DNA of 64,000 nucleotides from assembly GCA_009760885.1 (NCBI GenBank), contig CM019719.1, positions 29,924,084 through 29,988,083 of the forward strand. The letters are read 5' to 3'. This DNA is from Achatina immaculata (lineage: Eukaryota; Mollusca; Gastropoda; Stylommatophora; Achatinidae). The notes under the pieces were generated by a model. That model was not told where the DNA came from and searched no databases. It saw nothing but the letters and a program-made list of their open reading frames with translations. Positions 10,196-22,504 of this stretch are shown here, one piece after another. The first letter of the stretch is position 1. Each line of letters begins with the position of its first letter. The position numbers and the translations under genes were made by a program.

Positions 10196-11015
10196 ACAGC
10201 AATTTAGTTGTTAGTCCCAGTCTTGCATGAATTGAAATGGTCAAACACCAGTGTCTTCGGACTGACTCATATTTCACATTGAAAACAATGCTGTGCATAA
10301 TAACACTTAAAATAGCTGTTACATTTTTGTTTCATTTGTCAGTGTTTATATGGTACCAGAAAAACAAATTCCAGTTATCATCTGATTAGTAGAGGCAGAA
10401 AAGATGAAACAGCAAATAAACACAAACAGAGGAAAGTCGTTTGTTTATTAAGAGGCTCATATGCTGAGGAAGATAAGTATGATATTTTGATACATTGCCC
10501 TTGTGTTTCTCATTCCGCTATAACTGGATTGTCCCCCTCTTATAAGAATATTGACCAGCATAATGTAACGATTATGTTTTCTTTCTTAATTGGCCACTTT
10601 CATTTAATCCAGCAAACATTTCCCTACAATTGTCACCCAAGGCTGAACTCAGTACGTGACATGTTAAAGTTTATACATCGATCAGCCGTGAGACAGCCAG
10701 CTGGGGTTTCTCTTAAGTAGGTAGCTTTTAATTGACAGAAATTTGTGGAAGCTGTGGGACACTGAGGAGGAGGATGACGTGTGGCTGTTGCACTTGAGCG
10801 GTAGTATCGACTTCATGCATGTAGAATGACATTTTGGGTGTCAACTGGCTAATAGTGATTGACAGAGAAACATATCCATAGAAGCAGTCCGGGGGACATC
10901 GTAAAAGTAACAAAGGTCTTCGTGCTGGCGAGCTAAACTGTGTAGCTAAACTGGCACAGAGAGCTAGTTTTGAGATTCTTATTTTGCTGCGAAAGGGGTG
11001 GCGGTGGTGGTGAGA
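10193..11015. other. Spacer, no gene seen
   Basis: A 77-codon frame at 10487-10720 is present. A local stretch reading RGSYAEEDKYDILIHCPC looks somewhat protein-like, but I recognise no family. No other feature. Confidence 0.35.
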
Positions 11016-11018
11016 GAT

Positions 11019-11021
<3 letters not shown>

Positions 11022-11062
<41 letters not shown>
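11022..11062. repeat. (GA)n microsatellite
   Basis: Perfect GA run. Confidence 0.96.
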
Positions 11063-11064
<2 letters not shown>

Positions 11065-11158
11065 CTCCTAGTAAAGCTCGTAAAAGGATAAAATGCACGC
11101 AGCTGTTTGACAACAGTGGAGGCAAAGCATGAAATTATTTTGCTTTACCACATGTACA

Positions 11159-11446
11159 CAAAGACGGCCTGGTTGACTGAGTGGTTAGTCGCTCGGTCTG
11201 CTAATCAGGTGGTATCAGGTTCAAATCCCAGCAGTTGAGATCTTTTCTGGTGCCACCATAAAGGCCCCTGGGTCAACCCAGCCTCCGAAAATGGGTACCA
11301 GAGAAATCTGGGAAGGTAAATGCAGCCAGGTGTGATACTAGCTACATCACAGTTTCATGAGAAAGGTCTCCGAAATACGGGCCTAAAACATCGAGCCCCC
11401 AGGTATGTCTTAATGGCATGGAAACAGAAACCTTTCGTTTACCTTT
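11159..11446 (+). mobile_element. tRNA-derived SINE, full length, with TSD
   Basis: The 5' part resembles a tRNA: an A-box-like 'ggttgactgagtggttag' and a B-box-like 'ggttcaaatccc' about 40 nt later. A central block 'caacccagcctccgaaaatg' plus 'ggtaccagagaaatctggga' follows, then a 3' end 'cctttcgtttacctt'. It is flanked by the 9-mer 'acatgtaca' at 11150-11158 and 11447-11455. The boxes would drive RNA polymerase III; mobilisation would need a LINE partner. Related copies lie at 15123, 26658 and 28540. Confidence 0.85.
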
Positions 11447-11702
11447 ACATGTACATTGAGCTCATGGCTGATCACCCTCCCTTTTCTGCATGTGCCCAGG
11501 CATCTTAGAGCATGGAACACAGTCTCTAGAACCACACCTTATGTGAAGCTCTGGGATGCACCTATCCACCCAGGGAAACCACTCAAGAAAGCCAAGCTCT
11601 GTGATTCTAAAAAGGAACTGCATTTTTAAAAAAAAACGCAATTTATCCACAAGACAGAAAGGCCAAGATAAATATCTTGAAGTAAATATCTATGAAGAGG
11701 AA

Positions 11703-11708
11703 TAAGAA

Positions 11709-11758
<50 letters not shown>

Positions 11759-11897
11759 AGAAGAGGAAGAAGAAATAACCAAACGAGAACGGCAGATTTA
11801 TGCGGGAAATGCCTACTGCGAGGACGCGACAAAGGAGAAGAAGAAGAAGAAAAGAAGAAGATGATGATGAGGAGGAGGAGGAGAAGAAGGAGTAAGA
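11703..11897. repeat. Imperfect (GAA)n/(GAG)n tract
   Basis: Purine-rich trinucleotide repeat interrupted at about 11776-11836. A Leu/Ser-rich antisense frame across it is an artefact. Confidence 0.93.
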
Positions 11898-12590
11898 ATA
11901 TTTTCCTTTTTATTTTTTGAACAGATACAATGAGGATGCAGTTTTCCTTGCTGGAATCTGTCATAAAGAGTTGAGAAATCTATTCTCTGATCGTGTACTT
12001 ACAGGGGTCAGTGCAGGCTAAACGTGTACTAGGTTTTTCTGGAAGCAATTATACCATGGTGAGTTTTGATAGTAAATTGTGGGGGGGGGGGGGGGGGGAA
12101 AGGGGGGAAGCAGTATTTTAACTATTACATTGAAAGGGAAATTCACGTTCCTATATTCAACTTATTCCTTCCTCTTTGAACATCACAGCAATCGGAGAAA
12201 TTATAGGAAAGTGGCCACCAGCCTCTCGAGATTACAAGCAGAGAAATTAAGTTGAATAGTCTTGTATCTATACCACGCCATGTTGGGACGATCTTTACAA
12301 CATTTCCTCCATTGTTGCAGTTGCTCATTAAATCCAGAGCGTCGGCTACAAAAATAGATGCTCATGATTTATGTAAGTCGATGCTTTCACATCTGTAAGT
12401 CGTCTGTCATGTTAAATGCTACTTCCTACGACCAGTTCTGCAGTATTACAGAGGCGAAATTAAAAGTAATGCCGGGTATTACCGAGACAGATATAGAGTC
12501 TTTTGAAAGACAAATATAGAGTCTTTTGAAAGACAAATATCAGGTTGTATTTCACGTACTGGAAGATGGGTTTGTAGAATGATAAAGTGA
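11898..12590. other. Spacer with an 18-G run
   Basis: Contains an uninterrupted G run at 12081-12098 and two near-identical 27-bp phrases around 12493 and 12520 ('agtcttttgaaagacaaata'). No gene seen. Confidence 0.5.
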
Positions 12591-12593
12591 ATC

Positions 12594-12611
12594 GTGTGTG
12601 TGTGTGTGTGA
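12594..12611. repeat. Short (GT)n microsatellite
   Basis: Nine GT dinucleotides. Confidence 0.9.
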
Positions 12612-12614
12612 ATG

Positions 12615-13860
12615 TAGAGAGAAATGATGATGATCCCTTCTGCGCATGACACTGATATAGTGTCAGTCCAAGGAGCTGACGTGTAAAGCAAGACTTTCAT
12701 GGCGGTGTTTGAAGATTTTCGAGAGACTGCGCTATTTGTCCGTGAAGCTAGTTGTTAGAGGAGTTAGGGTGTAATAAAACTTCTTCTACATGTACATTAT
12801 TTTCTTTTCTTTTATGCGTGTTACCAGGTAAGAGGAGATAAAAGGACGACAGTCGAGCTGTTGTTGTCGTATGTCGTCGTCGTCAATTCGGCTCCCGCTA
12901 TCGTCATCATCATTATCATCATCACCATCATCATGTCATGTGTCGCCATATTTATTTCACTTGTTATGGTCATCTGTCGTCATAATTATTTCAGCTATCA
13001 TCCTCATCTTTCGTTGCCATAATTTCAGGTGTGGTGGTAATATCAGCATCATCATTTAAGCTATTGCCGTCATCATCATCATCATCATCATTACGGGACA
13101 GAAGAGTGAACCTTTCGGTTCGGTAGGTTTCGTAACACAATTAAAAAGTGTGCGGTACTGGAACTCCAAAGTCTTTCCAACTTCACAGAACCGAAACATT
13201 GACGAGTTTGTAGTAATCGAACACTTCACATATTATCGCTTGTATAGAAATAGTGAACCGCCATTATAATTCATAATTTAGTAGCTCGACTATCGATCAG
13301 CTTTCCATAAACCTAAGCGATAGAAATCGAGTACCACCGGAATTTGTGTGTGAGCGACACGTTTTGCTGGAGTATAGGGTATTCCGTTTGTTAGATTCTG
13401 TTCTGTTATTGTGTGTGGTTCATCAAAAAATGTTCAACATTTGAAAAAGCAAATAATTGTACCGTCAGTTTTCATGATGTTTCGATCACACTCAGTCTTC
13501 TTCTGTTCCCAGTTATGAACGATAACTTTTTATCTCAGCTGAACAAACAGCAACCCGGTAGTTTTGCTTAGCAAATTATGTTTGTTTTTTTAAAGAAAAA
13601 AAAAGACACTATCGTATGTGTGTATTGCGACATCCAAATTCAGAAAAAAGCTTTTGGTTTGTTTTGTTTTGTTTTTTTACATGCAGGGAAAAGTAATTAC
13701 AAAATGATGTAGTTATTGGACGTGGTGGCAGTAGCAGTTGTGTAACTCGATAAACAATCTGAAAAGCCGGACTTTTGGAGAATGAGGTAATTGGCGAGCT
13801 TTTGCTAGGAAGGTCGTTATATTATCGTGTCATCTCCCATCCCAGGTTCATGTACCAGTT
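12615..13860. other. Spacer with CAT/GTC trinucleotide patches
   Basis: Trinucleotide-rich stretches at about 12850-13100, including (CAT)n near 13073-13091. The rest is unremarkable and holds no domain-bearing frame. Confidence 0.4.
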
Positions 13861-13875
13861 CTCAGATTTGAGGTT

Positions 13876-13890
13876 GGGGGGGGGGGGGGG
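13876..13890. repeat. 15-G homopolymer
   Basis: Uninterrupted G run; a nearby (GT)n run lies at about 13951-13971. Confidence 0.95.
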
Positions 13891-14287
13891 AAGAAACCCT
13901 GGAGATGTTTTGTTTTTTCTTTGCATATTTCAACAGTTTAGGGCGGAGGGTGTGTGTGTGTGTGTGTGTGTGGTAGGTTTCACCTTTGAGGTGGGTTTTT
14001 AATAAAGATCGGGGGGTTTTTTTTTTCAAAACCAGAGAGATTTTTTTTTTCATCAGTTTTTCTTTCCGTTTTCATTTAACTTTGGATATTTGAAGTAGAT
14101 GTTACTGCTTTCATGTATAAGATGCAAAAGTTGCGTTAATGCGTGTTTTTTTTTTTTTTCTTCAGATTGTCTGTGTCATCCATCGTCGTCTCCGGTGTCC
14201 CATTGCCCTTGAGTCTTTCCTTTCACTGTTTACTAGTTTGTATTTCACCGATGTTCGTGTTTTTTTTTTTTTGAAGACAGCGTGGAT

Positions 14288-14470
14288 TTGGATCAGTTGT
14301 ATTGTTTTGGACTCTCTGCACTTTACTTGGAAGGGCGAGGTGTGTGGAGTTGGATCAGATGTTTTGTTTTAGAGTCTATACTGCATATGAAAAGGCGAGG
14401 TGTGTGGAGTTGTATCAGACGTAATGTTTTGGAGTCTGTACTTTACTTGGAAGGGCGAAGTGTTTTAGAC
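14288..14470. repeat. About 61-bp tandem repeat, 3 copies
   Basis: 'tggatcag' or 'tgtatcag' starts units at 14289, 14351 and 14411; units end in 'gcgaggtgtgtggagt'. Copies are moderately diverged. Confidence 0.88.
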
Positions 14471-15110
14471 TGTTTTGAGGCTCTTAAGTTCACTAACATT
14501 TGGGAGAAGAGAATTGTTATGTTACAAAATATTCACTGTCCAACTTACTTTTCTGTACTTACAATTCTCGAAAGTAAATGAATATATACTTTTTTTTCGC
14601 AGTATGATTTTTATGTACTTAACATTTCTAGCATGTAGTTATGTACTTATTTTTTTTATATAATGTGTTTCTGCACGTAGGTATCACAATATAATTCTGT
14701 GCTTTCTGTTTTGAACACTTGATTTTGTGTGGGTGTATGCCTTTCTCAGTAAGTATTTGCGTTTCACACTGATTATACTCAAGAGGTCACATTCTGAAAA
14801 AGATTGATAACCATTTGTTGATCAATCAGTCCCAGAGCTACGAACGTCCGATTTACGTACAACCCGTAATTACGAAGGAGCCATATAAAACCTTTTTTCC
14901 CTTAAACTGGAATGACATACAATGGTACGTAATAATAAATGTGTCCTGCATTGTGGCGTCTACATGGCTTCGTAGATTTCTTTAATGTTCTTTTTAATGC
15001 ATAGAAGGGTCTACTGTTTACTTGATGTTAAGAACTAACCTTACCTAACTGTTTCAACTTAAAATGCAACTACAGACGTTTGAACGAAGCTCATTCGTTA
15101 CTCGGGGACT
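14471..15110. other. Spacer, no gene seen
   Basis: AT-rich sequence with poly-T runs and no recognisable coding or repeat structure. Confidence 0.35.
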
Positions 15111-15122
15111 GTCTGTATATAA

Positions 15123-15337
15123 GGTAACGGTAAAACTCCCGTTTCCTTGCCAGTAAGGCATATTGGGGATACGGTGTTAGGCCCGCATTTCCAAGACCTT
15201 CGGCACATGAAAATGTCATATGGGTCAGTATCACGCTTGGCCGCATTTACCTTCCCAGATTTCTCTGGTACCCATATTTTGAGGCTGGGTAGGGCCCGGG
15301 GCCTTTTTGATGTGTACCGGAAAAAAAACCCCACTGC
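15123..15337 (-). mobile_element. 5'-truncated SINE with 10-bp TSD
   Basis: The reverse complement carries the same central and 3' blocks as the 11159 copy ('ggtacc' region, 'agagaaatctgggaaggtaa', 'gaccttggaaatg') but lacks the tRNA-like head. It is bounded by 'ctgtatataa' at 15113-15122 and 15338-15347, so it is a complete truncated insertion rather than an eroded fragment. Confidence 0.85.
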
Positions 15338-15458
15338 CTGTATATAAAGTGAGTCTAAATATGACAGTTCATTTGCACGAGGAATTAAAAAAAAAACGAA
15401 CATAATGCCTTAGTGCAGACCTCATACACGATTTCTGAAGAAAACAGACCAGTTGTGT

Positions 15459-15473
15459 GTGTGTGTGTGTGTC

Positions 15474-15502
<29 letters not shown>
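15459..15502. repeat. (GT)n then (GA)n compound microsatellite
   Basis: GT run with one CT interruption, followed by a GA run, next to the retroelement 3' fragment at 15524. Confidence 0.93.
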
Positions 15503-15505
<3 letters not shown>

Positions 15506-15523
15506 AGGGAGAAAGAGAGAGAA

Positions 15524-15628
15524 TGAATGAATGAATAATCTTTATTTTTAAAGGGTAAAGAATTGGGCACGCAGGTCCGTCTTACATTCTGCCCTTCATC
15601 ACTCCATCTTTCATTCTTCCCACACACT
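15524..15628 (-). mobile_element. Retroelement 3' end, second copy
   Basis: Nearly identical to 10051-10165, including the AATG/ATTC tail at its left and 'ccttcatcactccatctttc' at its right. High similarity suggests a recent or active source. Confidence 0.78.
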
Positions 15629-15639
15629 CGATTTGTACG

Positions 15640-15873
15640 CTAAATGTACAAATTAAATTAGGAAAAAACATATCAAAAGAGTGTAAGATTTAACTACTAC
15701 ATTCAAAGTAAAAGAGAAGAAGTAATTAACCCAATAAAATAGCTCTCACGCACACATACACACACAGACATATGTAACAAAAATACATTGTAAATACAGA
15801 TCTTCTAACATATGTTTTGTTAACATACATTAAAATAATTTCTAACAATATCTAACAAGTTATTTTTCGAACT

Positions 15874-15921
<48 letters not shown>

Positions 15922-16190
15922 CGGTAAACAAGTATTTTTTTCGTAATTGAATTGACTGTAGGTGGTAATCAAGTCTATAATAAGATCGTAATCAGATCTT
16001 GCAGGGTCTTGATCAGTCAGCGACATCATCGTTCATAATTGATCATCATTGACATCACCGCATCCCTGACAGCGAGCTTGAGTTACAGGTGTGTTATGTT
16101 AAGTTTTTGTGTAGAATTCTGCTGCCCCAGGTTGTCGTGAGTTTGTGCATTTCATATATCCTGCACGATGAGAAGAGTTGTTCCAAAATG
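15640..16190. other. Spacer with (GA)n at 15876-15920
   Basis: Apart from the GA microsatellite and a short CA-rich patch near 15747-15770, nothing is recognised. Confidence 0.5.
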
Positions 16191-16199
16191 CTGATGTAG

Positions 16200-16850
16200 T
16201 TAGTTGCTGATCTGCTGCTGGTCTTCCTTCGTCTTCTCCTTCTTCAGCATCCTTTTTTTTGTACTGTTCTTCCTCTTCATTCTCTTTCTGTCTTCATGCT
16301 CCTTAGTTTTCTTCCTATTCTCATTCATCTACCTTCTTTCATCTTCACCATTGCCTCTGTTGTTCTTCTTCATTGTTTTTATCCTCGTTCATTGTAATTT
16401 TTTCTCTTCTCCTTCATATTCTCTCTGTGTCTTATTTTTCTTCCTCTTCTCTGTCAACTTCTTTGCAAGTCTTATTTTTCTTCCTCCTATAATTGATCTT
16501 TCTGTGTTTTACTTTTGTTCGTCCTCACCTTCATCTCTTTCTGTGTCTTATTTTTCTTCATCCTATACTTGATCTTTTTTCTGTCTTATTTTTCCTTCTC
16601 CTTTCCCTTGTTCACATTCTCCCCTTCCCCCTCTTTGATGTTGCTATCTTCATTATCACCTTAAACTCTCCATCTTATTTCTCCTCTCATTTTTCCTCTA
16701 GTCCGTCTTATTCTTCCTATTATTCATGATCTTTCTTTCCCTTGCTCTCTTTTATTCTTCATCGCTGTTGCCTCCTTCCTCTCTTCTTCATTCTCTCCCT
16801 TCCTCCTTATCTTCCCTGAATCGTCGTTATTATCATCATTTCCTGCCCTA
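16200..16850. repeat. Long pyrimidine-rich (TTC/CTT) tract
   Basis: About 650 bp in which the plus strand is dominated by C and T, with recurring phrases such as 'gtcttatttttcttc'. Phe/Ser-rich frames of 122 and 78 codons are composition artefacts. Confidence 0.8.
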
Positions 16851-17560
16851 CATTTCCAGATGAAGACACATCCAAGAAACTTCCAGACTAATTCCAATTT
16901 CTTGTGTCTTATGTTGTTTTTGTCTATCTCATAACTCAGTAGTTTCGAGTCCCACACATACTTTCTGCCTGTCTTTTATTCCATCGACCTCGTCTTCCAT
17001 TCCATTCAGCTCTCTTATCCCCTAATTTCAGTGGTTTCAACCCCCCCCCCCCCAGTCAGTGTTTTCGCCTTGTGTCTTCCATCTGTCGTTGCTTTCGGTT
17101 GAATCAAGTTAGTGGACTCGCTGGCCCAGAATTGTTGCTGGAGGACATGATGACACAGCCACCCCATCGTACGCTTTATAGCAACAGGGACGTACAGCCG
17201 GGCTGCCTCAACCCAAATCTCTCTTAAAATAATGATTAGGAACTCTCCGGCGGCGTGTGAACGTGGCCTATGTTTATTTAATGTCCAGTCTTTCGTGTCG
17301 GGCTTCAATCACAGTTCTGTTCCTGTGGAGATACCTTCCCTTTACCTATAAAGTGCAGCCATGATGTCAGCGTGTATGATGTCATGTAGAGACCGAAAAA
17401 AAAAAGAACTGGTCGTATCGGGAACAATTCTTTTGTTTGTTTGTTATAAATAGGAAACAACGAGGCTTTCGTACGGTGAAGTAAGAGAACAGAGTTTTGT
17501 AGGACTTGACCTAGACAAAGCACTTTAATGGGACGTGAGAGAAAGAAAAATAACAAGAGA
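16851..17560. other. Spacer, no gene seen
   Basis: Contains a 14-C run at 17041-17054. A 97-codon antisense frame (17015-17308) has no recognisable domain. Confidence 0.35.
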
Positions 17561-17561
17561 A

Positions 17562-17650
17562 TTACCAGGGATTCGAAGCACGTACTCCAGTAGGACGAGC
17601 AGCCTTCTAGCCATGAGAGAACAGCGTACTAACCAACTGCGTTATCTCGC
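17562..17650 (-). mobile_element. tRNA-like SINE head, antisense
   Basis: The reverse complement has an A-box-like 'taacgcagttggttagta' and a B-box-like 'gcttcgaatccc' with intervening stems resembling a tRNA. It lacks the usual clean acceptor pairing, so it is better read as a SINE head or tRNA pseudogene than a working tRNA gene. Confidence 0.6.
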
Positions 17651-20035
17651 ACCTCCGTCAGGCACTGTAGAAGATGGTGTTAGTAGTCATATTTTCCTTG
17701 ACCTGTCGGATTGAATGTTGTCAGCTTCATGCCTGGGTGTATTTATTACCTTAATCCCAAGAGGAATCAGGTAACTCATTTCTACGGCTGAGTGTTAGGA
17801 GTCAAACTGATGACCTTCCACGTGAAATATGATTGCGCTAAACACATGGCTACACAGACTCAGAGAAGAGGAATAATGCCCTGTCTTGTCTTCTTTCTCA
17901 TATATCTTTCAGTGTTTAAGAGGCAAATAGACGTCTCTGTAAAGCTCGGCAATTTGCTTCATATAATGGGATATTTAAACAGACACTGAACGATAAACAC
18001 ACGACAAATTTGGTATATGTAGTTTTGTGACTGTCTTTCATAGCAAAGCGGTGTATCAGTAGAAGATCAAATAACATGCACAGAAGTAATTAACGGGATT
18101 TGAAGTGAGTTTTTGCATCAAGTGACAAGTATTTACTGATATAAATAAAATAAGTGAGGGAGATTAGTCCTTTTTATGGGCAGTGCTGATCAAAGCCATG
18201 TTGTCCAAGACGCTAGATATCTTTTTATAATTTTGACTTTTTAACAAAATTTTTTTTTTCAGTTTTCTTATTCAATTTTTTTTCCCTTCATAGTATTTTT
18301 TTCGCCTTTCCTCTCTCTTCGTTGTCTGATGAAGGTGAAAGTCAAAATGTGACCTTGTCTTGTTAATTGTGTTTGATGAAGGTGGAGGTCGAAATATGAC
18401 GATGTTTTGTCAAGTGCTCCTTTGGGGAAAAAAAGAACCCATTAATCTGCTTTAATAACTTTATCCAGGGTCCCCCCCCCCCTTAAACATTAACAGTTGT
18501 ACAGGTAGTGGTAGTGATTCAGTTTGTATAGAAGGAGATGGTCCGAAATGGTAGCCTGTAAGAACTGGCTAAGAAAGAACGCAGAAAAAAAACACCATAC
18601 AGGTGCTGAACTGGTAGTAATGAAGTCTTGCTTCAAACGCTAAACTTTATTTATGAAGTTCTTCTCACTGCTTCGTGTTGTCAGAAGATTGATCTGCAGA
18701 CATGAAACTCAGAAGTATAAGATTTCCTGGTGTATAAAATGGAAGTTGCACGCGTCATACTTTTTACCGTTAGCAGACAGTTGTAAGAGCGAGATAAACT
18801 TTCTGACGATCAGTTACAGAATCCGTCAGGTTTGTGTGTAAATATATTCTCTTAGCTTTGGGAAGTGAAGGGAGATGAAAGGGCTTAATTGATTCTCCAG
18901 TGTCGAGAATTAGTCACTGGATAAGCAAATAGTTAAGACGTTAACAAAATGAACAGATATCCCAGAAGAAAATATTACATATGATTTTGTTCACAAATAG
19001 GAACATTCAAGTTTATATGTGTTGTTGGAAACGATCAATATTTGACTGTTATTGTTGTGCCTTGTTTGCACTAGACTTTTCCAGGATAACATTCAAAGAA
19101 GCATAGATTTGTGAGAGATTTGCTACGTGTGATAGCTTTGGTTTCTAATGATAACATTTCTGGGTTTAACAGGCACGTGTCCGTTCATGAGACTGTGAGG
19201 CATACAAGACTTTGTAACGAATTGATGCTTAGAGCTTCTAGGTTGTCATTTCGCTGATCTCACGTCGTCTAGAGTCTAGACAGTTGGTCATCCTGCTGGG
19301 ATCCGGAGTTTTATTCTCAACCGTTCCCTTGCTTTAATACATCTTCATGTTTTGTCTAAAACCTTTGCGGCTAATTCTATGCAGCATGGTCTCGCACTGT
19401 TTTTCCTCTCGACAGTTCCACTCGTGTTTGACTTACAGGAAAATGACTCGCGGATATGTTGTATCATTCCATCAGTATTGTTTATAAATTCTTCACTTCT
19501 AACGTGATATTGTTACTATATTATGACAGAGTGTGGTATTACTTCTTCTTTGAGCAGCTGCTGAATTTGGCAGCTTTCTAGCCACTGAGGCACATTGCTG
19601 CAGACAAAACAAGTCTCTCTTCATCTCTTTTTTTATCTTTTCTTGCCAAATGTCGATTTCAAGAGCGCGTATCTCTTCTTCTAGGTTGTCTCGCCATTGT
19701 TGTCTAGGTCCAGATCTTGGTCTGTCCCCTTTCCTCACTTCTATATAGGCTATCTTTGTCTATCCTCCTGCGTTCTCTCTAAATGGCCTAGCCTCACTAG
19801 TCTGTTATTTTTCATAATGGCTTTTATAAACGGAGAGTTAAACAATGTGTAGATTTCTTTGTTACTTCTTATTGTCCATTGTTGTGTTACAAGGTCTCTT
19901 ATTGGCCCATGAATTCTCAGAATTCTATTCTAAAATGTTTGTATATGGTTTTCATCTTGTGTATCTGTACACCATGTATACCTGTCCTATTTCGAGTTTT
20001 TTCCTGTCTGTTTGGTATTACCAGAAGGATTAATC
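17651..20035. other. Spacer, no gene seen
   Basis: About 2.4 kb of ordinary AT-rich sequence. Two phrases near 18330 and 18370 share 'gatgaaggtg' plus a following 'gtc.aaat.tga' pattern. No domain-bearing open frame, RNA gene or tandem array is visible. Confidence 0.4.
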
Positions 20036-20039
20036 AGTC

Positions 20040-20810
20040 AGTCATTTGCATGTCATTGCCTCCCTAACAGGTCTTCTGTAGGCCTCTCGGTTGTAAGCAA
20101 GATGCCCTGATGCTGATACATCCGTTTACAGACTATCAACGATGTAAGCAGCCATCTTCGCCTTGGTCTTCCTCTCTTTCGTTTCCCCATTATGTACTCT
20201 TCCAAGGCGGTCTTCTTTAAATTATCGTGACGTTTAATGTGCCCAAAATGTTTAAGTTTTCTCTATTTAATCCTCTTTACTAGCCAGCCTTCTTCAATAT
20301 TAAGTTATTGTAGTTTGGATATATTTGTTCTTTTTGTGTCCATGATATTTGAAGAACCCTTCTTTAGCATTTACATTCAGAGGCATTTATTATGTATTTC
20401 TCAGTTGTTGTGTCTCAGCTGTTTTGTTAAGTGTCCAGATCTCACAGGCATATGTTTCGATGGGAAAAATGCAAGCCCTTAAAAGTATTATTTTTGTAGT
20501 TCTGTCTGTTCCTCTCCACAGCTTCTTTAGTTTTACTTTTTGAAGGACGATAGCTGTCCTCCTTTTAATTTCCCTCATTGTATCTCATTTATTAGTTAAT
20601 AATGATCCAATGTATTAAAAAATCTCCACCTCTTCCAGTTTTCCCTCATTGATACACATTTCAGCTATCTTGTTTGTTTTGTCAGTTGTCTTAAATTTAG
20701 TTTTCTTCGCATTACGATAGAGGGTTTGCTCTTCATTGTTCTTAAACTGACATAATTAGTTTTTCTATTCCGTTGTGTATTGTGGACTGTAATACTGTCC
20801 ACAAATTATT
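20040..20810 (-). mobile_element. LINE family B, 3' portion of ORF2, antisense
   Basis: Minus-strand translation gives the C-terminal part of a non-LTR ORF2: KRRTAIVLQKVKLKKLWRGT, TKIILLRACIFPIETYACEI, WTLNK, and further on the GKRKRGRPR-like region. The left end is the same terminal segment as at 792, 29992 and 62444, with a CAGT-type tetranucleotide tail near 20035-20045. It is broken by stops and frameshifts and contains no reverse transcriptase catalytic motif. The right boundary falls in an AT-rich stretch and is approximate. Confidence 0.82.
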
Positions 20811-20859
20811 ATTAGTTTAATATTATTAATATTAATAATATATCGACACCAGCATATCA

Positions 20860-21050
20860 AGATAGGCACTGACGTGGAATCGTCAAGGAAATATAAAACG
20901 AGGATGACTTAGACTTCCTTGGAGAAGAGAAATTATGACAGTGCTCGGAGACAAGGGATACACATGGAAGGAAGCAGAGAATAGTTCCAAGAACAGGGAT
21001 GACTGTAGAGCCTTTATGCTTTCAAGGGAGTGATAGGCGATGATGATGAT
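20860..21050 (+). mobile_element. LINE family D ORF2 end with short 3' tail
   Basis: Plus-strand translation includes LPWRREIMTVLRDKGYTWKE followed by AENSSKNRDDCRAFMLSRE and a stop, matching the end of the antisense LINE at 24470-25480. Just after the stop it enters a GATGAT repeat, so this copy lacks the roughly 300-bp 3' UTR seen in the other D copies. Confidence 0.75.
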
Positions 21051-21587
21051 TATTAATATTAGAGCTAATAAGATAGCAATATTGTCTGCTTTTAGCAACG
21101 GGTGTGTGAATATTTTGTATCTAATACGCAGACATAACCTGAAGCAGACAGTGAATTTATTTTAGAAGGTAGAAGCAGCTTTATTTCTGCTTTTTTAAAT
21201 AATCTAATTTAGCGCAGTGTTACTGCAGCGGCTGTGTGCATAACTATATTTCTAGTTATATAAGCATATACAGATAAACGTTCTGTATGTAACAAAACCG
21301 TACTTTACACAAACAAGAAGTCACGTTCTGACATTTCTCTGCATTAGTTCCTTGTCGCGAAATCAGCGTCAGGAACGTTGGAAGCAAGCGCTGGTGGAAT
21401 CAAAGAAAACTCCGCTAATTAGCTGTTGAAGATAAGCTGGAGCATAATAATTAGCTTAAACAGACTTAACCTGCCCAAGAAAAGCCTAATTATGTATTCG
21501 TGGGAGCCACCAGAACTAAACAGATAAACACACAATAATTAGTGTACACCTATACACGAAGCACCGCTGTAAAGCTGTGATACCAAA

Positions 21588-22069
21588 ATGTATAAACTAC
21601 AAAAAAAAAAAATTTGGAACAGCTTTATTACTTAACGAACACAAAGCTGTGACGTTTCAGCTTTAGCCTTATTCATACAAACATAAACAGGACGAAGAAA
21701 TAGTGAGACGAGATAAAATATAGAATCACATGAATCTTATGTTAGAGAAATAATAAATAAATTAAATTAATTAACACTTAGCTCAGTCTTGGAAGAACAC
21801 AAGTAAGCGTTGCCAGTACAATATTGGTAATGCGCCAGTTGTTACGTTCAAAATGCGTTCGTTCTGAAATGTGCAAAATCTGCTCTTTCCCCATTCGCTA
21901 CCATCATCTAAGGTCTCGTCTTTACACTCCACCATGCATATTTTTGCACGTTTCTCTCTATTTTTTCGTCCTATTTATGTTTGTATGATTAAGGCTAACA
22001 CCGAAACTTCACAGCTTTGTGTTCTTTAAGTAATAAAGCTGTTCCAATTTGTTTTCGTAGTTTATACAT
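21588..22069. repeat. Large inverted repeat, about 120-bp arms
   Basis: Left arm 21588-21710 starts 'atgtataaactac'; right arm about 21950-22069 ends 'gtagtttatacat'. Inside, 'ttggaacagctttattactt' pairs with 'aagtaataaagctgttccaa', and 'catacaaacataaa' with its complement. The central spacer is about 240 bp. No transposase frame. It may be a foldback element, a MITE or the ends of a larger element. Confidence 0.85.
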
Positions 22070-22500
22070 AAACAGGTAAATGTGTTCTATATACATTCTG
22101 GATTTTTCTTCTGTTTAGTCCACTTTTTTTTCTGTTTAGAACCGGGCGTTTTTTCTTTATGAAAACGGGTTATGTAAAATTCTAAGAGAGAGCTTGATGT
22201 GGATGAAAGAACTGGGCATAAATGGGCATAAACTACCCGTTCTACCCAGTGAAGGATTGACCGCCACCCACGCTTCCTTGGCTAAACTTACGGCCCCAAC
22301 CTCCCCACCAGCCCCTGATATAAAAGTTATAAAAAACAAATCTGTATTCGCATTTTTTTTTCATGATGTCGGTAATGAGTATGTTCCACCATTAGTTCTC
22401 TCACAGCTTTTCTTTCTTGGAAACGAAAGAGTCGTGTACAAAAATATATCCGTGTAGGCTAAAAGTTTTATATATGAAACAGAAGGAAAAACAGAGGAAG
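22070..22500. other. Spacer, no gene seen
   Basis: An 87-codon plus-strand frame (22194-22457) has no recognisable domain. Confidence 0.35.
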
Positions 22501-22504
22501 ATTT

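Noticed and set aside
17562..17650. tRNA gene
   Set aside because: A- and B-box-like motifs are present here and at 28077 and 35738, but no convincing acceptor stem; the heads resemble SINE 5' ends seen elsewhere in the window.
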